Under the pieces are notes generated by a model, which saw only the letters and a program-made list of their open reading frames with translations, searched no databases and was not told where the DNA came from. Shown here in pieces: positions 44,081-54,692 of a DNA stretch of 64,000 nucleotides; position 1 is the first letter of the stretch; the number at the start of each line of letters is the position of its first letter. Where the stretch lies: positions 3,472,001 to 3,536,000 of the forward strand of contig NZ_AP023179.1 in NCBI RefSeq assembly GCF_013426915.1, written 5' to 3'. A program made the position numbers and the translations under genes. Source of the DNA: Paraburkholderia sp. PGU19. Its GTDB lineage: Bacteria > Pseudomonadota > Gammaproteobacteria > Burkholderiales > Burkholderiaceae.

Positions 44081-45072
44081 CAGAAGTTCTTCTTCAGGTC
44101 CATGCCCTGATACATCGACGCGACCAGATCGCCATAGCCGTTGTAAATCAGAGTGTTCCGCTTGGGCGTGAAGATGCCGTCACCGATGCGCCGTTCAGTC
44201 GCCTGGCTCCAGCGCGGATGGTCGACGTTCGGGTTCACGTTCGAATAAAAGCCGTACTCGCTCGGCGCGTAAGTGCTCCAGCTGGTCGGCGGCTGCTTGT
44301 CGACGAAGCGGATTTTCACCAGCGACTTCGCGCTCTTGAAGCCATACTTCCACGGCACGATGATGCGCACGGGCGCACCGTTCTGATTCGGCAGTACCTG
44401 ACCGTAGACGCCCATCGTCAGCAGCGTCAACGGATTCATCGCTTCGTCCATCCGCAGACCTTCCGAATAGGGCCACTCGAGAATCGGCTCGGACAATCCA
44501 AGCATCTGCGACGGATCGGCAAGCGTGATGAACTGCACGTATTTCGCGTTCGCCGTCGGTTGCGCGCGCTTGATGACTTCCGACAGCGGAATGCCGATCC
44601 ACGGAATCACCATCGACCAGCCTTCGACGCAACGCATCCGGTACACGCGCTCCTCGAGCGGCGCGAGCTTTAGTAACTCGTCGATGTCATAGACCTTCGC
44701 GTTCTTCACCTCACCTTCGACGCTCACCTTCCACGGACGCGGCCGCAACGTCCCGGCGTTGTGCGCAGGGTCGCTCTTGTCGGTGCCGAACTCGTAGAAG
44801 TTGTTGTACGTGGTGATGTCCTTGTAAGACGTGACCTTGTCGGTGACGACGAATTTCGGATTGGTCTTCGCGCCGAGCTTCAGCGCCTTCGGATCGGGCG
44901 ACGAATACTCTGCGTACGCCTCACCGTGCACGCCGATCAGGCTGCCGAGCGCCACCGCGCCCGCCGCCTGCAGGATGCGCCGGCGATTCTCGAACACGCG
45001 CTGCGGCGTGATTTCGCTGCGCGCGATGTCGTCGCCGTACAACTGGCCTCGGTCGCTTCGCTTGATCCACAT
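44080..45072 (-). CDS. msrP: MsrP, molybdopterin Met-sulfoxide reductase catalytic subunit
   Basis: 330 aa. A Tat signal ([16 protein letters not shown], Arg-Arg at about 29-31) exports the folded Mo-cofactor enzyme. Motifs are [23 protein letters not shown] with the Mo-ligand Cys, and [17 protein letters not shown]. It repairs oxidised methionines in periplasmic proteins. It is the first gene of msrPQ. Confidence 0.96.
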   Translation of the reverse strand: MWIKRSDRGQLYGDDIARSEITPQRVFENRRRILQAAGAVALGSLIGVHGEAYAEYSSPDPKALKLGAKTNPKFVVTDKVTSYKDITTYNNFYEFGTDKSDPAHNAGTLRPRPWKVSVEGEVKNAKVYDIDELLKLAPLEERVYRMRCVEGWSMVIPWIGIPLSEVIKRAQPTANAKYVQFITLADPSQMLGLSEPILEWPYSEGLRMDEAMNPLTLLTMGVYGQVLPNQNGAPVRIIVPWKYGFKSAKSLVKIRFVDKQPPTSWSTYAPSEYGFYSNVNPNVDHPRWSQATERRIGDGIFTPKRNTLIYNGYGDLVASMYQGMDLKKNF

Positions 45073-45202
45073 GCTGAAAACTCCTTGCCGGGCGCATCGG
45101 CCCTATCGGTATCCATTCGACTCGCGCGAGGGAGTCACCGTTCTTCGTTCTCGGTTCTTCGTTCTGTTAACACACGCGGCGAGCGATTCTTCCATACCGG
45201 CA

Positions 45203-45239
45203 TAAAAAAAAACCGCCGGTGCAGCGCACACGGCGGTTT
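45203..45239 (-). terminator. Rho-independent terminator of the ccs operon
   Basis: On the minus strand AACCGCCG (45239-45231) and CGGCGGTT (45218-45211) frame a 12-nt loop, then a run of eight to nine T (45210-45203) follows. It lies 30 nt after the ccsB stop. Confidence 0.9.
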
Positions 45240-45269
45240 CTGGTCGTTCCGACCCGGCGAAACTGAAAC

Positions 45270-46487
45270 TTACAGCTTGCCGTAGCTGTGCAGCCCCGAC
45301 AGGAACATATTGACGCCGAGGAACGCGAAGCTCGTCACCAGCAGGCCCGTCAGCGCCCACCATGCGGCGACCGCGCCGCGCAGGCCTTTCATCAGACGCA
45401 TGTGCAGCCACGCCGCGTAGTTCAGCCAGACGATCAGCGCCCAGGTTTCCTTCGGGTCCCAACTCCAGTAGCCGCCCCACGCTTCGGCCGCCCACAGCGC
45501 GCCGAGAATCGTCGCGATCGTGAAGAACGCGAAGCCGACGGCGATCGACTTGTACATCACGTCGTCAAGCACGTCGAGCGTCGGCAGACGGTCGGCCAGC
45601 ACGCCGCGCTCCTTCATCAGATACGCAACGCCAACCATCGCCGACAGCGCGAAGCTGCCATAGCCGATGAAGTTCGCCGGCACGTGGATCTTCATCCACC
45701 AGCTTTGCAGCGCGGGGACGAGCGGCTGGATCTGCTGCGCGTCGCGCGCGATCGAGTACCACATCAGGAAGCCGACGGCCGCGCTGATCACCAGCAGCAC
45801 GAACGCCCCGAGCGAGCGCGTGTTGTAGTGCTGCTCATAGTACAGGTAGAACAGCGCCGTAATCAGGCTGAACAGCACGAACACTTCGTAGAGGTTCGAG
45901 ATGGGGATATGGCCGACGTCCGATCCGATCAGATACGACTCGTACCAGCGCACCATCAGGCCGACGAAGCCCATCAGCACCGCCACCCACGTCATCTTCG
46001 AGCCGATCGCGGCGCCCGTCGGAGAACGCGACAGCGTGCCGATCCAGTAGAACAGCGTGGCCAGCACGAACAGCGCGCTCATCCACAGGATGGCCGACTG
46101 GCTAGACAGGAAGTACTTGAGGAAGAACGCGTGATCGGCGCGGGCGAGATCGCCGCCGTAGATCTGAATGGCCGACAGCGACAGCACGGCGATGCACGCC
46201 ATCAGCAGACGCACGGGCTTCCAGCGCCAGCCGAGCACGACAAACACAGGCACTGCGCACACCAGCACCAGTTTGTCGTAGTAATTCATGTACTCGTGGT
46301 AGCGCGACAGCCCGAACCCGGCGCCCGCGACCATCGCAAGCGCGAACAGCCAGTCGGACAGGCCGAGGCGCTTCAGGAATGGACGATCGTCCAGCAGCGC
46401 CTCGCCGGTCAGATGCGGGGTCGAATGAGCCGCCGTATCGGCGCGCGGCTTGGCGCGCGAGGATGAGGAAACTTGAGTCAGGTCCAT
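45270..46487 (-). CDS. ccsB: CcsB/ResC, heme-handling WWD protein of system II cytochrome c biogenesis
   Basis: 405 aa from the ATG at 46487, multi-pass membrane protein. The WWD domain is WAAEAWGGYWSWDPKETWAL, and conserved histidines are seen at MKIHVPANFIGYG and YAAWLHMRL. With ResB it exports and attaches heme to apocytochrome c at the outer face of the inner membrane. It is 4 nt after resB and is followed by a terminator. Confidence 0.94.
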   Translation of the reverse strand: MDLTQVSSSSRAKPRADTAAHSTPHLTGEALLDDRPFLKRLGLSDWLFALAMVAGAGFGLSRYHEYMNYYDKLVLVCAVPVFVVLGWRWKPVRLLMACIAVLSLSAIQIYGGDLARADHAFFLKYFLSSQSAILWMSALFVLATLFYWIGTLSRSPTGAAIGSKMTWVAVLMGFVGLMVRWYESYLIGSDVGHIPISNLYEVFVLFSLITALFYLYYEQHYNTRSLGAFVLLVISAAVGFLMWYSIARDAQQIQPLVPALQSWWMKIHVPANFIGYGSFALSAMVGVAYLMKERGVLADRLPTLDVLDDVMYKSIAVGFAFFTIATILGALWAAEAWGGYWSWDPKETWALIVWLNYAAWLHMRLMKGLRGAVAAWWALTGLLVTSFAFLGVNMFLSGLHSYGKL

Positions 46488-46491
46488 GATC

Positions 46492-48726
46492 TTACCGGGT
46501 CGAATCGGGTGAATCTGCGGACGCTTCGCCCGTTGCACGGGCAGCGCCCTTCGCCTCGTGGGCGGAATCGACATCGACAGGCTTGCCGCCCAGCGCGACG
46601 CCGACAGCATCGCGGGTTTGAGCGAATTCCTTCTCGAAATCGAACGTCTTGCGCGCCGTCGACATCGCCATCACGACGTTCACGCCATTTCCGCTGCGCT
46701 CCGCGTCCTTGAGCCAGAACCACAGCCGCCGTTCACGAACATAGAACATCGAAAAGATGCCCAACACGAGTAGCAGGCTGCCAAGATACACGACTTTTTT
46801 GCCCGGTGCGCGCGTCAACTGAAATACCGAAGCTTGCACCTGCTTGAAGGAGTCAAGCTGCAAATAGACGGGCGAACCGTACAGAAAGCTGTCGGAAATC
46901 GCGTTGATCGAGCTCTGGACAAAGCGGCTCGTGGTCGGGTCGGCCGTTGCCGGGCCTTCTCCCGCCTGCTTGCGCGCGAGTTGCCATACGTCCCACATCG
47001 AGCCTTCGAGCATGCGAAGCAAGAGTCCTGCCGCCTTCTCCTGCTCGGCCTTGGGGACAGAACGATCGATGAACGCGGCGACCGCCTGGAAACCGCCAAC
47101 CTTCTGACCATTGGCGGCCTTGCCCAGACTCGGATCGTCGCCCGCGAACAGTGTCAGCACGCGCGATGCACTCTCTTCCAGATGCTGCTGCAACTCCGCG
47201 TTCGACTGCACCGAGCGTTGCGCGAAATCGCGCGCCGCCTGCGCACGGATGGCGGGGTCCTGGAGCGCCGCGCGCATCCGCATCCATTCATTGACCGTGC
47301 CGCCCGCGTCGGCGGGAATGCGCAGATATCGGAATGCATCGTCGGGATTCGCGCGCATGCCCGCGAGGAACACGCGCTCGCCGCTTACATCGACGGGCAG
47401 CATGTAGTTGTTGTACTCGCGCGCCTGGCCGTCCTTGTCGCGCACCTTGTACTGCACCGACGGGCCGACGTTATGCAGATCGACGGGCTTCGACGTCTTC
47501 GCGCCGGAGCCGAGGCGCTCGTCGAAGGCTTCCTTCAACGACTGATGCGCGGCGACGCCGCGTGCATCGTTCTGACCGTTGCCGTTCGAGATGTTCTCGA
47601 CGTTGATCGCGCGGAAATCGGCAAATTCGACCGTCTGGCCGTCCGCGCCGGGCATCGACGCGCTCAACACCTTCGAGCCGCCGATCTCGCCGCTGAACGG
47701 CTCGCTCTTGACGCTGCTGCCCGTCATCGGCCAGGCCGTCGTCTGCATCTGCGAGCCGCCGTCCTGGAAGCTCGACTGATAGATCGATACGCCGTCGTAT
47801 TCGAACGGCTTGTTCACTTCGACGCGTGCCGGAACGCGCGCGCCCGTCTTGTGGTCGATCACGACGATGTCGCTTGCAAAGAGCTTCGGCATGCCCGTCG
47901 AGTAGTAATCGACGATGAACTTGTTCAGTTCGATCGAGAACGGCAGATCCTGGATCAGCGAGCCGTCCTGCTGATTCAGGATCGCCGTCGACACATGCTG
48001 GCCTTCCGGCACCCACGCGTAGCCGCGGAACGTCGGGTTGCCTTGCGACAGGCGATGCTCGGGCGGAATGTCGTTAATGACGGTGTTGCTTCGGATCGGC
48101 GTCTTGTCGAACAGCCACATCTGCAGCTTGATGGGCAGATTGCTGTCGAGCAGCCCGCCGATGCAGATGATCACGATCGCAATGTGCGCGAAAATGTAGC
48201 CGAGCTTGGTCAGCGCGCCGCGCTTGGCGGCGATCAGCGTCGCGCCTTCCGATTCGCGCGTCACGTACTTGTAGCCGAGCTTTGCCGACAGCTTGCCGAG
48301 CGTGGCCGCGGCTTGCGCGCGCGTCGCATTCGGCACCTCGAACTCGCCCTTGTGATGGAACGCGCGCAGGCTGCCTTCGCGGACCTTGTCCTTCCAGCTT
48401 TTCATATCGGCGATCATCTTCGGCGCGTTGCGAATCACGCACAGCGAGACCGACACGAGCAGAAAGCCGAGGATCAGTATGAACCACCACGCGCTGTACA
48501 CGTTGTACAGGCTCAGCGAGCGGAAGATGTCGGCCCAGAACGGCCCGAACTGGTTGACGTAGTTCGGATACGGATCGTCTTGCGTGAGCACGGTGCCGAT
48601 GATGCTCGCGATCGACAGGATCACGAGCAATGCGATGGCAAAGCGCATCGAACTCATCAATTCGACGGACGTGCGCAGGAAGCGCTGCCGCGACTTCAAC
48701 TCCAAACCCGACGTGGTGAAGCTCAT
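46492..48726 (-). CDS. resB: ResB (Ccs1), system II cytochrome c biogenesis
   Basis: 744 aa. Start cluster: LMSSMRFAIALLVILSIASIIGT (TM1) with typical QDDPYPNYVNQFGPFWADIF, two more helices (SAWWFILILGFLLVSVSLC and LGYIFAHIAIVIICIGGLLD), a large periplasmic domain (about 190-640), and a last helix VVYLGSLLLVLGIFSMFYV then the cytoplasmic C-terminus. It chaperones apocytochrome c for CcsB. Probably serves cytochrome c4 encoded next upstream. Confidence 0.95.
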   Translation of the reverse strand: MSFTTSGLELKSRQRFLRTSVELMSSMRFAIALLVILSIASIIGTVLTQDDPYPNYVNQFGPFWADIFRSLSLYNVYSAWWFILILGFLLVSVSLCVIRNAPKMIADMKSWKDKVREGSLRAFHHKGEFEVPNATRAQAAATLGKLSAKLGYKYVTRESEGATLIAAKRGALTKLGYIFAHIAIVIICIGGLLDSNLPIKLQMWLFDKTPIRSNTVINDIPPEHRLSQGNPTFRGYAWVPEGQHVSTAILNQQDGSLIQDLPFSIELNKFIVDYYSTGMPKLFASDIVVIDHKTGARVPARVEVNKPFEYDGVSIYQSSFQDGGSQMQTTAWPMTGSSVKSEPFSGEIGGSKVLSASMPGADGQTVEFADFRAINVENISNGNGQNDARGVAAHQSLKEAFDERLGSGAKTSKPVDLHNVGPSVQYKVRDKDGQAREYNNYMLPVDVSGERVFLAGMRANPDDAFRYLRIPADAGGTVNEWMRMRAALQDPAIRAQAARDFAQRSVQSNAELQQHLEESASRVLTLFAGDDPSLGKAANGQKVGGFQAVAAFIDRSVPKAEQEKAAGLLLRMLEGSMWDVWQLARKQAGEGPATADPTTSRFVQSSINAISDSFLYGSPVYLQLDSFKQVQASVFQLTRAPGKKVVYLGSLLLVLGIFSMFYVRERRLWFWLKDAERSGNGVNVVMAMSTARKTFDFEKEFAQTRDAVGVALGGKPVDVDSAHEAKGAARATGEASADSPDSTR

Positions 48727-48746
48727 TCAAACTCCGACTGAACAGC

Positions 48747-48793
48747 AAAAAAGGGTGCAGGGATATCGCTGCTTGCGATTCCCTCACCCTTTT
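48747..48793 (-). terminator. Terminator-like hairpin after the cytochrome c4 gene
   Basis: On the minus strand AAGGGTGAGGGA (48791-48780) pairs with TCCCTGCACCCTT (48763-48751) with one bulge, and at least four T follow (48750-48747). Stem runs across 16-nt loop. It lies 52 nt after the cytochrome c4 stop and would reduce read-through into resB. Confidence 0.75.
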
Positions 48794-48844
48794 CTTGTTT
48801 TTTCGCCGGCCATCTTGCGACCGGCTTCGCTTTCGTACGGACTC

Positions 48845-49498
48845 TTAATGCAAGCCCGCGATGTAATCCGCCACCGCCTTGATCTCGCTATCGGACAAAC
48901 GCGATGCGACGGCGTGCATTGCTTCGTTGTTGTTACGCGCGCCCGTGCCCTGCGTGAACGCGGTCAACTGTGCCACGGTGTAATCCGCCCATTGCCCCGA
49001 CAGGCGCGGATACTGTGACGGAATGCCCTGCCCCGTCGGCCCGTGACAGCTTGCACACGCGGGAACGCCCTTGTCGGCGAGGCCAGCGCGATAAATCTTC
49101 TGCCCGAGGGGCACGGTGTCCTTGTTGTGCGCGTAACCGGGCTTCGGTGCCTGCGACGCGAAGTACGCCGACACGTTGACCATGTCCTGATCGGTCAGCG
49201 CCGCCGCCATACCCGCCATGATCGCATTGTTACGGGCGGGCTGCTTCGCACCTGGCTGTGTTTTGAAATCTTTGAGCTGCTTGACGAGATACTCGGGGTG
49301 TTGGCCGGCGAGCTTCGGATACGCCCCGCCCGCACTGTTGCCATCCGCGCCGTGACATGAGGCGCACACCTGCGCTGCGATTGCCTGCCCCCGATTCAAA
49401 TCCGGCTTTGCCTGATCTGCTGCTCTTGCCTGTACCGCCAAACCTGAAAGACCTGCTGCTGTGTGAAGTACCACCAGAAACTTGCCCAGTCGATTCAT
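48845..49498 (-). CDS. Cytochrome c4, di-heme
   Basis: 217 aa from the ATG at 49498. A signal peptide is cleaved near ARA-ADQ (residue about 27). Two heme motifs CASCHGADG and CASCHGPTG lie about 100 residues apart, with distal Met ligands in the second halves (AIMAGMAAAL and NEAMHAVASRLSD). It carries electrons to terminal oxidases on the periplasmic side. It lies upstream of resB-ccsB, whose products likely mature it. Divergent from engB. Confidence 0.93.
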   Translation of the reverse strand: MNRLGKFLVVLHTAAGLSGLAVQARAADQAKPDLNRGQAIAAQVCASCHGADGNSAGGAYPKLAGQHPEYLVKQLKDFKTQPGAKQPARNNAIMAGMAAALTDQDMVNVSAYFASQAPKPGYAHNKDTVPLGQKIYRAGLADKGVPACASCHGPTGQGIPSQYPRLSGQWADYTVAQLTAFTQGTGARNNNEAMHAVASRLSDSEIKAVADYIAGLH

Positions 49499-49592
49499 TC
49501 GCACACCCTGTTTCGTCTTGTGGGAATTAGAGGTTCTGCAAAATACGACAGCGACCGATCAGCCGCCGAGGCCCGCGCGGCGGCCTCTCAGG

Positions 49593-49620
49593 TTTTCAGT
49601 AAACCATCGTATTGTACAAT
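49593..49620 (+). promoter_or_regulatory. Possible engB promoter
   Basis: TTTTCA (49593-49598) and TACAAT (49615-49620) are 16 nt apart, matching 4 and 5 of 6 sigma-70 bases. Distance to the engB start is 145 nt. No ORF lies between. Confidence 0.45.
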
Positions 49621-49765
49621 AACTCGCTAATCGATCTGGCGCCAGTCGGGCCTCTCCGGCCTTTACGGCGGGGCTGCATCGCCCTTGCAGGGCAATTCAT
49701 CACGTCCGCCGATGTGCGCAGGACGTCCGCTCGACGTCCATTCACCCCTCCATCTGGTCTTCTCC

Positions 49766-50428
49766 ATGTCTTTTCTGCTCCACCAAGCGCGCTTCTTCAC
49801 GACCGTCAATCACTTGCGCGATCTGCCGCCTACGCCGCAACCCGAGGTCGCTTTCGCGGGGCGGTCGAATGCGGGAAAGTCGACGGCCATCAACCTCCTC
49901 TGCAACCAGAAGCGCCTCGCGTTTGCCAGTAAGACACCCGGACGCACTCAGCACATCAACTACTTTTCGGTGGGACCGGCAGACGAACCTGTCGCGCATC
50001 TCGTCGATCTGCCCGGCTATGGCTATGCCGAAGTGCCCGGCGCGGCGAAGGCTCATTGGGAGCAGTTGCTGTCGAGCTATCTGCAAACGCGGTCGCAGCT
50101 GCGCGGCATGATTCTGATGATGGATTCGCGCCGGCCGCTCACCGAGCTGGACCGCCGGATGATCGAGTGGTTCGCGCCGACGGGCAAGCCGATTCACACT
50201 TTGCTCACCAAGTGCGACAAATTGACTCGCCAGGAGAGCATCAACGCGCTGCGGGCGACGAAGAAAGGGCTGGATGAATATCGTGCGGCGGGTTTTCAGG
50301 GCGAACTGTCCGCCCAGCTTTTTTCCGCGCTCAAGCGGGTCGGCCTCGACGAAGCGCACGAACTGATCGAAAGCTGGATTGCGCCCGGCACAGCGGGCGA
50401 TTCCGACGAACCGGCTTCGGCTGAATAA
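49766..50428 (+). CDS. engB: EngB (YihA/YsxC) ribosome-assembly GTPase
   Basis: 220 aa. G1 GRSNAGKST (32-40), G2 TPGRT, G3 [10 protein letters not shown]4 TKCDKL and G5 SAL are all present. It acts late in 50S subunit assembly. The ATG at 49766 matches the family start ([12 protein letters not shown] follows). It stands alone on the plus strand; hemB starts 246 nt downstream, with a terminator-like hairpin in between. Confidence 0.96.
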   Translation: MSFLLHQARFFTTVNHLRDLPPTPQPEVAFAGRSNAGKSTAINLLCNQKRLAFASKTPGRTQHINYFSVGPADEPVAHLVDLPGYGYAEVPGAAKAHWEQLLSSYLQTRSQLRGMILMMDSRRPLTELDRRMIEWFAPTGKPIHTLLTKCDKLTRQESINALRATKKGLDEYRAAGFQGELSAQLFSALKRVGLDEAHELIESWIAPGTAGDSDEPASAE

Positions 50429-50492
50429 AGCCCGATAGCGCGCGAAGGCCCGCTGCGAAACGCGGGCGGCGCTTTACGTTCGCCCAGAAAAA

Positions 50493-50518
50493 AACCCGCC
50501 GCTAGAAAACGGCGGGTT
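50493..50518 (-). terminator. Hairpin in engB-hemB gap, T-tract on the minus strand
   Basis: AACCCGCCG (50493-50501) pairs with CGGCGGGTT (50510-50518), loop CTAGAAAA. The A-run precedes it on the plus strand (so U-tract on the minus), and no T-run follows on plus. For plus-strand engB it is thus an imperfect terminator; no minus-strand gene is nearby. Confidence 0.45.
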
Positions 50519-50605
50519 AAACAGCCTAATCGAAAAACGACAGGCACCCGCTCAGGGAGGAGAAGCGGGGAGGTCAGCGCTAGGCGCCTTGCTCGATCGG
50601 TATGA

Positions 50606-51673
<1,068 letters not shown>

Positions 51674-51730
51674 GATTGCGATGCCGGCCGCGTATGGCGG
51701 TGTTGCGATGTCGCGGTAGGGAGTGACTGA

Positions 51731-51766
51731 AAGCGGAGACTGCCTTAGGGCGATCTCCGCTTTTTT
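51731..51766 (+). terminator. Rho-independent terminator after hemB
   Basis: AGCGGAGA (51732-51739) pairs with TCTCCGCT (51754-51761), 14-nt loop, then TTTTT (51762-51766). Confidence 0.88.
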
Positions 51767-51818
51767 GATTGCAGGCTGATGCGGACGGTGTCGGTTACGC
51801 GTGCGTGACGTTTGGTGC

Positions 51819-53699
51819 TTAGGTCTGCGGTGCCGTCATGGCCCGGTCGAGACTTCTCAGGAATTTGTCCGCAGATTCGTATCCGACGACGCGCAGCACC
51901 TCTCTCCCGCCACGGTCGAAAAAGATGATTCCTGGCGGCCCGAACAGGTTAAAGCGTTTGAGCAGAACCTGATCGTCTGCGTTGTTCGCCGTCACGTCCG
52001 CGCGCAGCAGATTCATTTGCTTGAGCTTCGCCTGGACGCGCGGATCGCTGAATGTGAACTTCTCCATTTCCTTGCAGCTGACGCACCAGTCCGCGTAAAA
52101 ATCGAGCATGGCGGGCTGTGCAGCCGTTTTGACGGCTTCGTCGAGCTGACCTGATGAGCGCACTGGCGCGAAGGCCAGATCGCTCTGTTGGGCCTGCCCG
52201 GACGGCGCATTCAATGTCCGTCCCGCGAGCACGGCGAGCGGCTTCAGCGGGTCCGTCGATCCTGCTGCCAGCCCAACCAGTAATGTGGCGGCCCAGATCG
52301 CCAATGCTGCGCCGATTCCGCGTGCAAGGCCGCGCCAGATCGAGCCTGCGCCCGCGTGCGGAGAAAATAGCCCCAGGCCGGCGGCCGCGACCAGCAGCCA
52401 CAATGCGGCCAACAGCATTTGGGCGATCGGGCCCAAAACCGGCCACACGATCCAGAGCGCGGCCGCGAGTAGCACGACTCCGAAGAAAACCTTGACGCTG
52501 TCCATCCAGGCACCCGCGCGCGGCAGCAACGTGCCGGCACCAAGCCCGATGATCAGCAGCGGTACGCCAAGCCCGATACCCATCGAAAACAGTGCCGCAC
52601 CGCCCAGCACCGCATTGCCGGTGTGCGCGATGAACGCCAATACCGCGAACAGCGGTGCCGTCATACACGCACCGACTACCAAAGCAGAAAGTGCTCCCAT
52701 CACCGCGACGGCCGCAAACTTGCCTCCCGAGCGCTTCCCGGACGCCTGTGAAACGCCGTTCTGCAAACGCTGCGGCAACACGATATCGACTCCAGCGATC
52801 AGCGTGAGCGCAAAAAGGGACAGCAAAACGCCAAACGCGCCGAGCACCCACGGATTCTGCAGCCAGGCGCCAAGGCTTTGCCCAACGAGCGCGGCCGCGA
52901 TGCCAAGCACCGTGTACACGAGCGCCATCCCGACAACATAAGCCAGCGACAGCGAAAAACCGCGTGCGCGCGTAACCCGTGGCCCCTCGCCGATGATGAT
53001 TGCCGACAGAATCGGGATCATCGGATACGAGCAGGGAAGCAGACTCAGCACGATGCCGGCGACGAAATATAAGCCGACGATTGCGAAGAAGCCGCCGCCC
53101 TGTAGCAATGATTGCGCATAGTCTGCGCTGGTCGCGCGCTCGTACCACGAGGCGCTGGTTTGAGCGTCCTGAGCCGGCTGCGTGTTCGTATTACCCGCTA
53201 CGGCCGCGTGCAACGCCGCTCCCGCCACGTGGTAGACGCGCTCCATTGGCGGATAGCAGATGCCCGCGTCGGCGCAGCCTTGCGACGTAACGGCAAGATC
53301 GAACGGACCGTCCGCCTGCTTTACGGGAACGCGGAAAACCAATTCGCCGCGATAGGTTTCGACATTTTTCCCGAAGGTTTGATCGAACTTCACATGCCCT
53401 GCGGGCAATTGCGCGTCACCGATCCTGGCCGTACCGTTGCGCGTCGCAAAGGCGAATCGCTCCCGGTACATGTAGTAACCGTCGGCGATCTTGTAGTGAA
53501 CCAGCACCTCGCCTGGCTGCTCGGATGCGCTGAATCTAAAAGCGACCGCGGGATCGAGAAAGTCGTCCGCCGCACGAACCACGCTCGCCGTAGTCAGCGA
53601 TAGCAGCAGTACGCCTGCGACAAAGGTGAGAAAGCGCGCGACATTCCGCCAGCGCCGGGACAAACCGTTAAACATGGATTGGGCGGTGCGTTTCGGCAT
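51819..53699 (-). CDS. dsbD: DsbD, thiol:disulfide interchange protein
   Basis: 626 aa. N-terminal signal then alpha domain (about 45-150, CADAGICYPP with the active Cys pair). The membrane domain has GIVLSLLPCSYPMIPILS and LVVGACMTAPLFAVLAF, each with a core Cys. C-terminal thioredoxin-like domain has CVSC in DWCVSCKEMEKF (around residue 540). It carries reductant from the cytoplasm to DsbC and to cytochrome c maturation, next to ccs genes. Overlaps cutA by 32 nt with the ATG at 53699; the ATG at 53675 would cut this to 8. Confidence 0.94.
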   Translation of the reverse strand: MPKRTAQSMFNGLSRRWRNVARFLTFVAGVLLLSLTTASVVRAADDFLDPAVAFRFSASEQPGEVLVHYKIADGYYMYRERFAFATRNGTARIGDAQLPAGHVKFDQTFGKNVETYRGELVFRVPVKQADGPFDLAVTSQGCADAGICYPPMERVYHVAGAALHAAVAGNTNTQPAQDAQTSASWYERATSADYAQSLLQGGGFFAIVGLYFVAGIVLSLLPCSYPMIPILSAIIIGEGPRVTRARGFSLSLAYVVGMALVYTVLGIAAALVGQSLGAWLQNPWVLGAFGVLLSLFALTLIAGVDIVLPQRLQNGVSQASGKRSGGKFAAVAVMGALSALVVGACMTAPLFAVLAFIAHTGNAVLGGAALFSMGIGLGVPLLIIGLGAGTLLPRAGAWMDSVKVFFGVVLLAAALWIVWPVLGPIAQMLLAALWLLVAAAGLGLFSPHAGAGSIWRGLARGIGAALAIWAATLLVGLAAGSTDPLKPLAVLAGRTLNAPSGQAQQSDLAFAPVRSSGQLDEAVKTAAQPAMLDFYADWCVSCKEMEKFTFSDPRVQAKLKQMNLLRADVTANNADDQVLLKRFNLFGPPGIIFFDRGGREVLRVVGYESADKFLRSLDRAMTAPQT

Positions 53700-54000
53700 T
53701 CACCCATTGGCCATACGCGGCCGACGCAGTGACTTGCCAGGAAAGGATTTCGGGCGTGTCGTACGGATGCTGAGCCTGGATGAACTGTTCGAGTTCAGGC
53801 GTTCGAACGACGCTCGTCTTGAACAGCAACTGGATCTCTTCCGCCGATTCGATCTTGCCCTGCCAGTGGTAGCTCGACTGGACGCTGCCAAGTTGCGTCA
53901 CGCACGCGGCGAGACGTGCTGAAAGTGCGTCCTGAGCCAATTTTTGCGCCGTTGCGAGGTCCGGCACGGTCGTCAATACCAAACTCACATTCACGTTCAC
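53668..54000 (-). CDS. cutA: CutA1 divalent-ion tolerance protein
   Basis: 110 aa. Family motifs are VLTTVPDLATAQKLAQ, RLAACVTQLGSVQSSYHWQGKI (CVxx...S.YxWxGxI) and EEIQLLFKT, then DTPEILSWQV. CutA is a trimer; its link with copper tolerance is historical and its function is still unclear. It immediately precedes dsbD, as in many Proteobacteria. Overlap with the dsbD start indicates co-translation. Confidence 0.94.
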   Translation of the reverse strand: MNVNVSLVLTTVPDLATAQKLAQDALSARLAACVTQLGSVQSSYHWQGKIESAEEIQLLFKTSVVRTPELEQFIQAQHPYDTPEILSWQVTASAAYGQWVNAETHRPIHV

Positions 54001-54104
54001 CGACCGCTCCAGCGCTTTCCAAGACAGGGGTGACGTTATCGTATCACCTTGTCCTGATAGCTCGCTGGCGCTCGAATGGCATAGGCAAAACGCACGCTGG
54101 AAAT

Positions 54105-54134
54105 AAAAAAGCCAGGCTCACGCCTGGCTTTTTT
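54105..54134 (-). terminator. Bidirectional terminator at the end of the alpha operon
   Basis: GCCAGGC (54111-54117) and GCCTGGC (54122-54128), loop TCAC, extended by A/T pairing with an A-run before (54105-54110) and T-run after (54129-54134). For the minus strand it lies 18 nt after the rplQ stop; it can also stop plus-strand read-through. Confidence 0.93.
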
Positions 54135-54151
54135 AGTCGCTGTCCGAAGGC

Positions 54152-54547
54152 TTATTCAGCTTCAGCAACGTTTTCGACTTCCTCGACTTCCGGACGGTCG
54201 AGCAGTTCGACCAGTGCCATCGGTGCGTTGTCGCCGACGCGGAAACCGAACTTCAGGATGCGCAGGTAGCCACCCGGACGGTTCGCGAAACGCGGGCCCA
54301 GCACGTCGAACAGCTTCGTGACCGAGTCACGATCGCGCAGGCGATTGAACGCCAGACGACGATTTGCCAGCGACGGCTTCTTGCCGAGCGTGATCAGCGG
54401 CTCGACGACTTTACGGAGTTCCTTCGCCTTCGGCAGCGTCGTCTTGATGACTTCGTGCTCGATCAGCGAGTTGGACATGTTACGGAGCATTGCCAGACGG
54501 TGGCTGCTCGTGCGGTTCAGTTTCCGCAAACCATGACGGTGACGCAT
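54152..54547 (-). CDS. rplQ: 50S ribosomal protein L17
   Basis: 131 aa: [39 protein letters not shown] and [20 protein letters not shown] are conserved L17 blocks. The C-terminus has an acidic extension ([12 protein letters not shown]). Last gene of the alpha operon, followed by a terminator. A 12-bp hairpin with U-rich tail separates it from rpoA. Confidence 0.98.
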   Translation of the reverse strand: MRHRHGLRKLNRTSSHRLAMLRNMSNSLIEHEVIKTTLPKAKELRKVVEPLITLGKKPSLANRRLAFNRLRDRDSVTKLFDVLGPRFANRPGGYLRILKFGFRVGDNAPMALVELLDRPEVEEVENVAEAE

Positions 54548-54642
54548 TTCAATTTCCTTGAATCAAAGTTTTGGTCCAGCTCTTCTATCGCTTTCCTTGT
54601 GTACAGCGTGGAAAGCACGGGCCGGTAGTGAAAAAGGCAAGA

Positions 54643-54671
54643 CGCGGATTTTAAAGGAAAATCCGCGTCCT
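54643..54671 (-). terminator. Attenuator-like hairpin between rpoA and rplQ
   Basis: GACGCGGATTTT (54643-54654) pairs perfectly with AAAATCCGCGTC (54660-54671), loop AAAGG. Reading the minus strand, the 3' side is followed by TTGCCTTTTTC. Such hairpins commonly trim read-through or protect an mRNA end; here they may set rplQ relative to rpoA. Confidence 0.6.
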
Positions 54672-54692
54672 TACCAGTCGATACTACTTGAC

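Noticed and set aside
50493..50518. A standard terminator for engB
   Set aside because: The T-tract is on the minus-strand side, and no T-run follows on plus, so it was recorded only as a weak hairpin.
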